From Pseudomonadota bacterium (lineage in GTDB: Bacteria > Pseudomonadota > Alphaproteobacteria > Thalassobaculales > Thalassobaculaceae): a DNA stretch of 6,788 nucleotides. The DNA lies in assembly GCA_027623845.1 (NCBI GenBank), contig JAQBUJ010000172.1, positions 1 to 6,788 of the forward strand, in the 5' to 3' direction. This document shows positions 4,907 to 6,788 of this stretch, one piece after another. The position numbers and the translations under genes were made by a program. The notes under the pieces are model-generated. The model had not been told where the DNA came from. It was given only the letters and a program-made list of their open reading frames with translations, and made no database searches. Numbering within the stretch: the first letter of the stretch is position 1; every line of letters starts with the position of its first letter.

Positions 4907-5560
4907 ATGTTGCATTCCCGATCCCGGCGGGGTGACCGACGCCGAAAACGGCGGATGCCGGTACCCCACAGCGGTCGTATTCCCGGTAGCCGGCGTAGCG
5001 ACCGCGAGATTACCGTTGAAATAGACGATCAGGAGGAGGCTGAGCGGGCTCGCTCGTCCTTTCCAATCGTCCGGTTTTTGAACCGGCTTGGACCCAAGGA
5101 ACGGTTCCTGACATTCGCGGTTTTCTTCGCCCTCCTGATCACTGTTTTCTCCATCTATTACGAGCGCAGCGTCGCCGAGAATGACGTCGCCGCCGATCGG
5201 AACAATGAAGCCCAGGTTGCGCTTGGCGGCAGTCTGTACCGGGCGAATTGCGCCTTTTGCCATGGCGATGCTTTGGAGGGCAAAACCGGTTGGAACAAGG
5301 ATTATCCGGTGGGTGGCCGACCGGCCTTGCCCTTGAATGGCGATGGCGCGATCAGCCGGCTCTCGGATCAGGATATTTTTGAGGTCGTCAAATTCGGCGG
5401 CCAACCCTTCTCGCCTTCCGGCTACAAGAACGACATGCCCGGTTTCGAGATGCAGCTAAGCGATGCGGATATGTGGGCAATTGTCGCGCATATGAAAAGC
5501 ATCTGGCCCGAGGCGGTGATCGAGAGCCAGAGCGCGATGATGGAAAAGCGCGACAATTGA
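4907..5560 (+). CDS. Membrane-anchored class I c-type cytochrome
   Basis: The 217-residue protein has a single haem-c site, CAFCH (115-119), and a likely axial methionine, Met177 in KNDMPGF (174-180). One transmembrane helix (about 66-85, RFLTFAVFFALLITVFSIYY) has positive charges before it, so the N-terminus should be cytoplasmic and the haem domain periplasmic. The haem domain has landmarks seen in small respiratory mono-haem cytochromes: GGSLYRANCAFCHGDALEG (107-125), a Trp at 129, FEVVKFGG (158-165), and LSDADMWAIVAHMKSIWP (184-201). The first 65 residues form an unusual cytoplasmic tail, strongly basic to about residue 33 and then acidic (38-46). The ATG at 4907 is preferred over an upstream TTG (4892) because GAGGGGAG stands just before it. 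It likely carries electrons to or from a membrane complex, but no oxidase or dehydrogenase partner is adjacent. Haem attachment would need the Ccm system. Confidence 0.88.
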   Translation: MLHSRSRRGDRRRKRRMPVPHSGRIPGSRRSDREITVEIDDQEEAERARSSFPIVRFLNRLGPKERFLTFAVFFALLITVFSIYYERSVAENDVAADRNNEAQVALGGSLYRANCAFCHGDALEGKTGWNKDYPVGGRPALPLNGDGAISRLSDQDIFEVVKFGGQPFSPSGYKNDMPGFEMQLSDADMWAIVAHMKSIWPEAVIESQSAMMEKRDN

Positions 5561-5650
5561 GTTTCCGACCTGTGTCTGCCGCAGGTTGCGCGAGGGCTGG
5601 GGAAGGGCAAGACCAAGGCCAAGGCTGGGCAAGATGAGAGGGAGAAAATC
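5561..5650 (+). other. Purine-rich spacer between cytochrome and NTF2-like genes
   Basis: A short imperfect hairpin (CGACCTG 5566-5572 with CAGGTTG 5582-5588 in seven pairs, one G-U) is followed by a strongly G/A-rich tract to 5650, not by a T run. So there is no classic terminator, and read-through from the cytochrome gene is possible. The last part, GAGAGGGAGAA at 5636-5646, supplies the ribosome binding site of the next gene. Confidence 0.3.
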
Positions 5651-6040
5651 ATGAGTGAGCGGTTCAACGACGCTAGCATCGCCGACATCACGGCGGTGTT
5701 GGCGGATTATTTCGACGGGCTTTACAATGGCGATCTGGAAAAATTCGCCCGGGTTTTCCACGAGGCGTCGCATCTCTATTTCACCGACGGTAAGACGGTG
5801 ACGGATTGGCCCCGGGCGACATATTTCGAGGTTATCGGCGGGCGGCCATCGCCGGCATCACTGGGCCTGGAGCGTTTCGATAAGATCCTGTCGATCCACA
5901 AGGCCGGTCCCGATACTGCCCTGGCGACGGTGAATTGCGCCGTGCCGCCGCGCTATTTCACCGATTACCTAACTTTGGTGAACACGGACCAGGGCTGGCG
6001 GATCATCTCCAAGACCTTTCACGCGGATGTGCATGATTGA
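5651..6040 (+). CDS. NTF2-fold protein, putative lumazine-binding-2 (SnoaL-like) family
   Basis: This 129-residue cytoplasmic protein looks like a complete single-domain alpha+beta-barrel protein of the NTF2-like superfamily, nearest to the group annotated as nuclear transport factor 2 family / lumazine-binding-2. The supporting pattern is VLADYFDGLYNGDLEKFARVF (17-37, the opening helices), HLYFTDGKT (41-49), PRATYFEVIGGRPSP (54-68), ILSIHKAGPDTALATV (79-94), PPRYFTDYLTL (99-109) and GWRIISKTF (115-123). Members of this superfamily are enzymes (isomerases, cyclases, dehydratases) or binding proteins, and the fold alone does not reveal the function. No signal peptide is present. The start has a strong upstream GAGAGGGAG. 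It is the last plus-strand gene before a convergent gene and may be cotranscribed with the cytochrome, 90 bases upstream. Confidence 0.8.
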   Translation: MSERFNDASIADITAVLADYFDGLYNGDLEKFARVFHEASHLYFTDGKTVTDWPRATYFEVIGGRPSPASLGLERFDKILSIHKAGPDTALATVNCAVPPRYFTDYLTLVNTDQGWRIISKTFHADVHD

Positions 6041-6074
6041 GGCGAAGATCGTCCGCCTGACTTGATCGAGTCGG

Positions 6075-6788
6075 TCAGTTTTCGAAGAAGGCAGCGGCGA
6101 TACGGGCCGCCAGCCGGGCGTTGCTCTCAACCAGGGCGATGTTGGCCGCCAAACTGGCGCCACCGGTAATGTCGTTCAAATGCGCGAGTAGAAAGGGCGT
6201 GATCTCGGGGCCGGCGACGCCATTTTCCGCTGCCGCCACCAGGGCTTCGCCAATCGCCCTCTCCACATCCGCGTTCGCCAGCGCCGCCGCCTCGGGGATC
6301 GGGTTGGCGATGACCGTGCCGCCGGCATAGCCGAGCCGGTGTTGCATCCGAAGCACGGCGGCGACTTCGGCTGGGGTGTCGCATCGCGTGGCCAAGGTCA
6401 GACCGCTGGAGCGATACCAAAAAGCCGGCAATGTGTCGGTGCCGTGGCCAATCACCGGAACACCAAGAGATTCCAAAACTTCCAGGGTTTTTGGCAGATC
6501 GAGGATGGCTTTGGCGCCGGCGCAGACCACCGCGACCGGGGTACTGGCAAGCTCGTGTAAATCGGCGGAAACGTCGAAGCTCTCGGCCGCGCCCCGGTGG
6601 ACGCCGCCGATCCCGCCGGTCGCCAAAATTTTGATTCCGGCGAGATGTGCTGCGATCATCGTGGCGGAAACAGTGGTCGCTCCATCGCCGCCGCGCGCCA
6701 GCACCACCGGCAGGTCGCGGCGCGAGACCTTGGCGACTCCCTCCGCCTCGGCCAGATGCTGAAGGTCATCATCGTCAAGACCGATGCG
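6075..6788 (-). CDS. psuG: Pseudouridine-5'-phosphate glycosidase (partial, N-terminus off the window)
   Basis: PsuG cleaves the C-C glycosidic bond of pseudouridine 5'-phosphate to uracil and ribose 5-phosphate, the second step of pseudouridine breakdown after phosphorylation by a PsuK-type kinase; it belongs to the indigoidine-synthase-A-like family. The 237 residues present read through the right edge, so roughly 70 N-terminal residues are missing compared with the usual 300-310. Landmarks, numbered from the edge: AKVSRRDLP (19-27), ARGGDGATTV (31-40), ATGGIGGVHRG (56-66), FDVSADLHELA (71-81), VCAGAK (88-93, whose Lys matches the Schiff-base lysine, E. coli Lys166), PVIGHGTDTLPAF (111-123), IANPIPEA (160-167), NDITGG (205-210) and LAANIALVESNA (213-224). 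No frameshift is seen. It converges on the NTF2-like gene with 34 bases between stops. A sugar-kinase partner, if linked, would be outside the window. Confidence 0.95.
   Translation of the reverse strand, partial: RIGLDDDDLQHLAEAEGVAKVSRRDLPVVLARGGDGATTVSATMIAAHLAGIKILATGGIGGVHRGAAESFDVSADLHELASTPVAVVCAGAKAILDLPKTLEVLESLGVPVIGHGTDTLPAFWYRSSGLTLATRCDTPAEVAAVLRMQHRLGYAGGTVIANPIPEAAALANADVERAIGEALVAAAENGVAGPEITPFLLAHLNDITGGASLAANIALVESNARLAARIAAAFFEN

Noticed and set aside
4823..5404. Minus-strand reading frame of about 190 codons opposite the cytochrome c gene
   Set aside because: It overlaps the haem-binding region of a well-supported gene and has no family motif or ribosome site; it is a high-GC shadow frame.
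6041..6074. Possible bidirectional terminator between the NTF2-like gene and psuG
   Set aside because: Only a five-pair stem (GACTT/GAGTC with one G-T pair, around GATC) can form, and neither side has a T run.
1..6788. Hidden defence, toxin-antitoxin, phage or mobile-element module
   Set aside because: All substantial coding space is filled by recognisable housekeeping, envelope or metabolic genes. No transposase, integrase, att-like repeats or CRISPR repeats are visible, and base composition looks even by eye.

Overview
The window reads as a high-GC alphaproteobacterial chromosome segment, probably from the Rhodospirillales or a related group. The reasons are the protein flavour of every gene, a surface antigen very like the Rickettsia 17 kDa lipoprotein, and a zinc-finger-less DnaJ downstream of it. 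This placement is inferred from remembered family sequences; no database was searched. The segment is mostly ordinary core and metabolic genes. I see no insertion sequence, phage gene, CRISPR array, tRNA or rRNA, and no convincing intrinsic terminator.

Layout, left to right. (1) 1-561, minus: a short-chain dehydrogenase cut off by the window edge. It is transcribed divergently, across a 53-base gap, from (2) 615-1814, plus: a secreted PQQ-dependent aldose-type sugar dehydrogenase of the YliI/Asd family. (3) 1870-2373, minus: a secreted, cysteine-containing, divergent PEBP-like protein. It lies downstream of, and perhaps in one unit with, (4) 2424-3020, minus: pyridoxamine 5'-phosphate oxidase PdxH. 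(5) A 307-base divergent intergenic region (3021-3327) holds a perfect TGTGA-N6-TCACA palindrome just before pdxH and a 10-base perfect inverted repeat in the likely leader of the next gene. (6) 3328-3801, plus: a 17 kDa surface-antigen lipoprotein. (7) 3883-4830, plus: a CbpA-type DnaJ co-chaperone, preceded by a possible 14-codon leader ORF that has the Shine-Dalgarno sequence dnaJ itself lacks. (8) 4907-5560, plus: a membrane-anchored class I cytochrome c. (9) 5651-6040, plus: an NTF2-fold protein of the lumazine-binding-2 type. (10) 6075-6788, minus: most of a pseudouridine-5'-phosphate glycosidase (PsuG), running off the right edge.

No single pathway joins these genes. Themes are cofactor and nucleotide salvage (PdxH makes PLP, PsuG degrades pseudouridine monophosphate), cell-envelope proteins (PQQ dehydrogenase, PEBP-like protein, 17 kDa lipoprotein, anchored cytochrome) and protein folding (DnaJ). 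A periplasmic PQQ dehydrogenase and a membrane-tethered cytochrome c could both feed the respiratory chain, but they are about 3 kb apart and nothing here ties them together. I found no convincing undescribed multi-gene system. The items most worth a second look are regulatory sites and unusual features of individual proteins.
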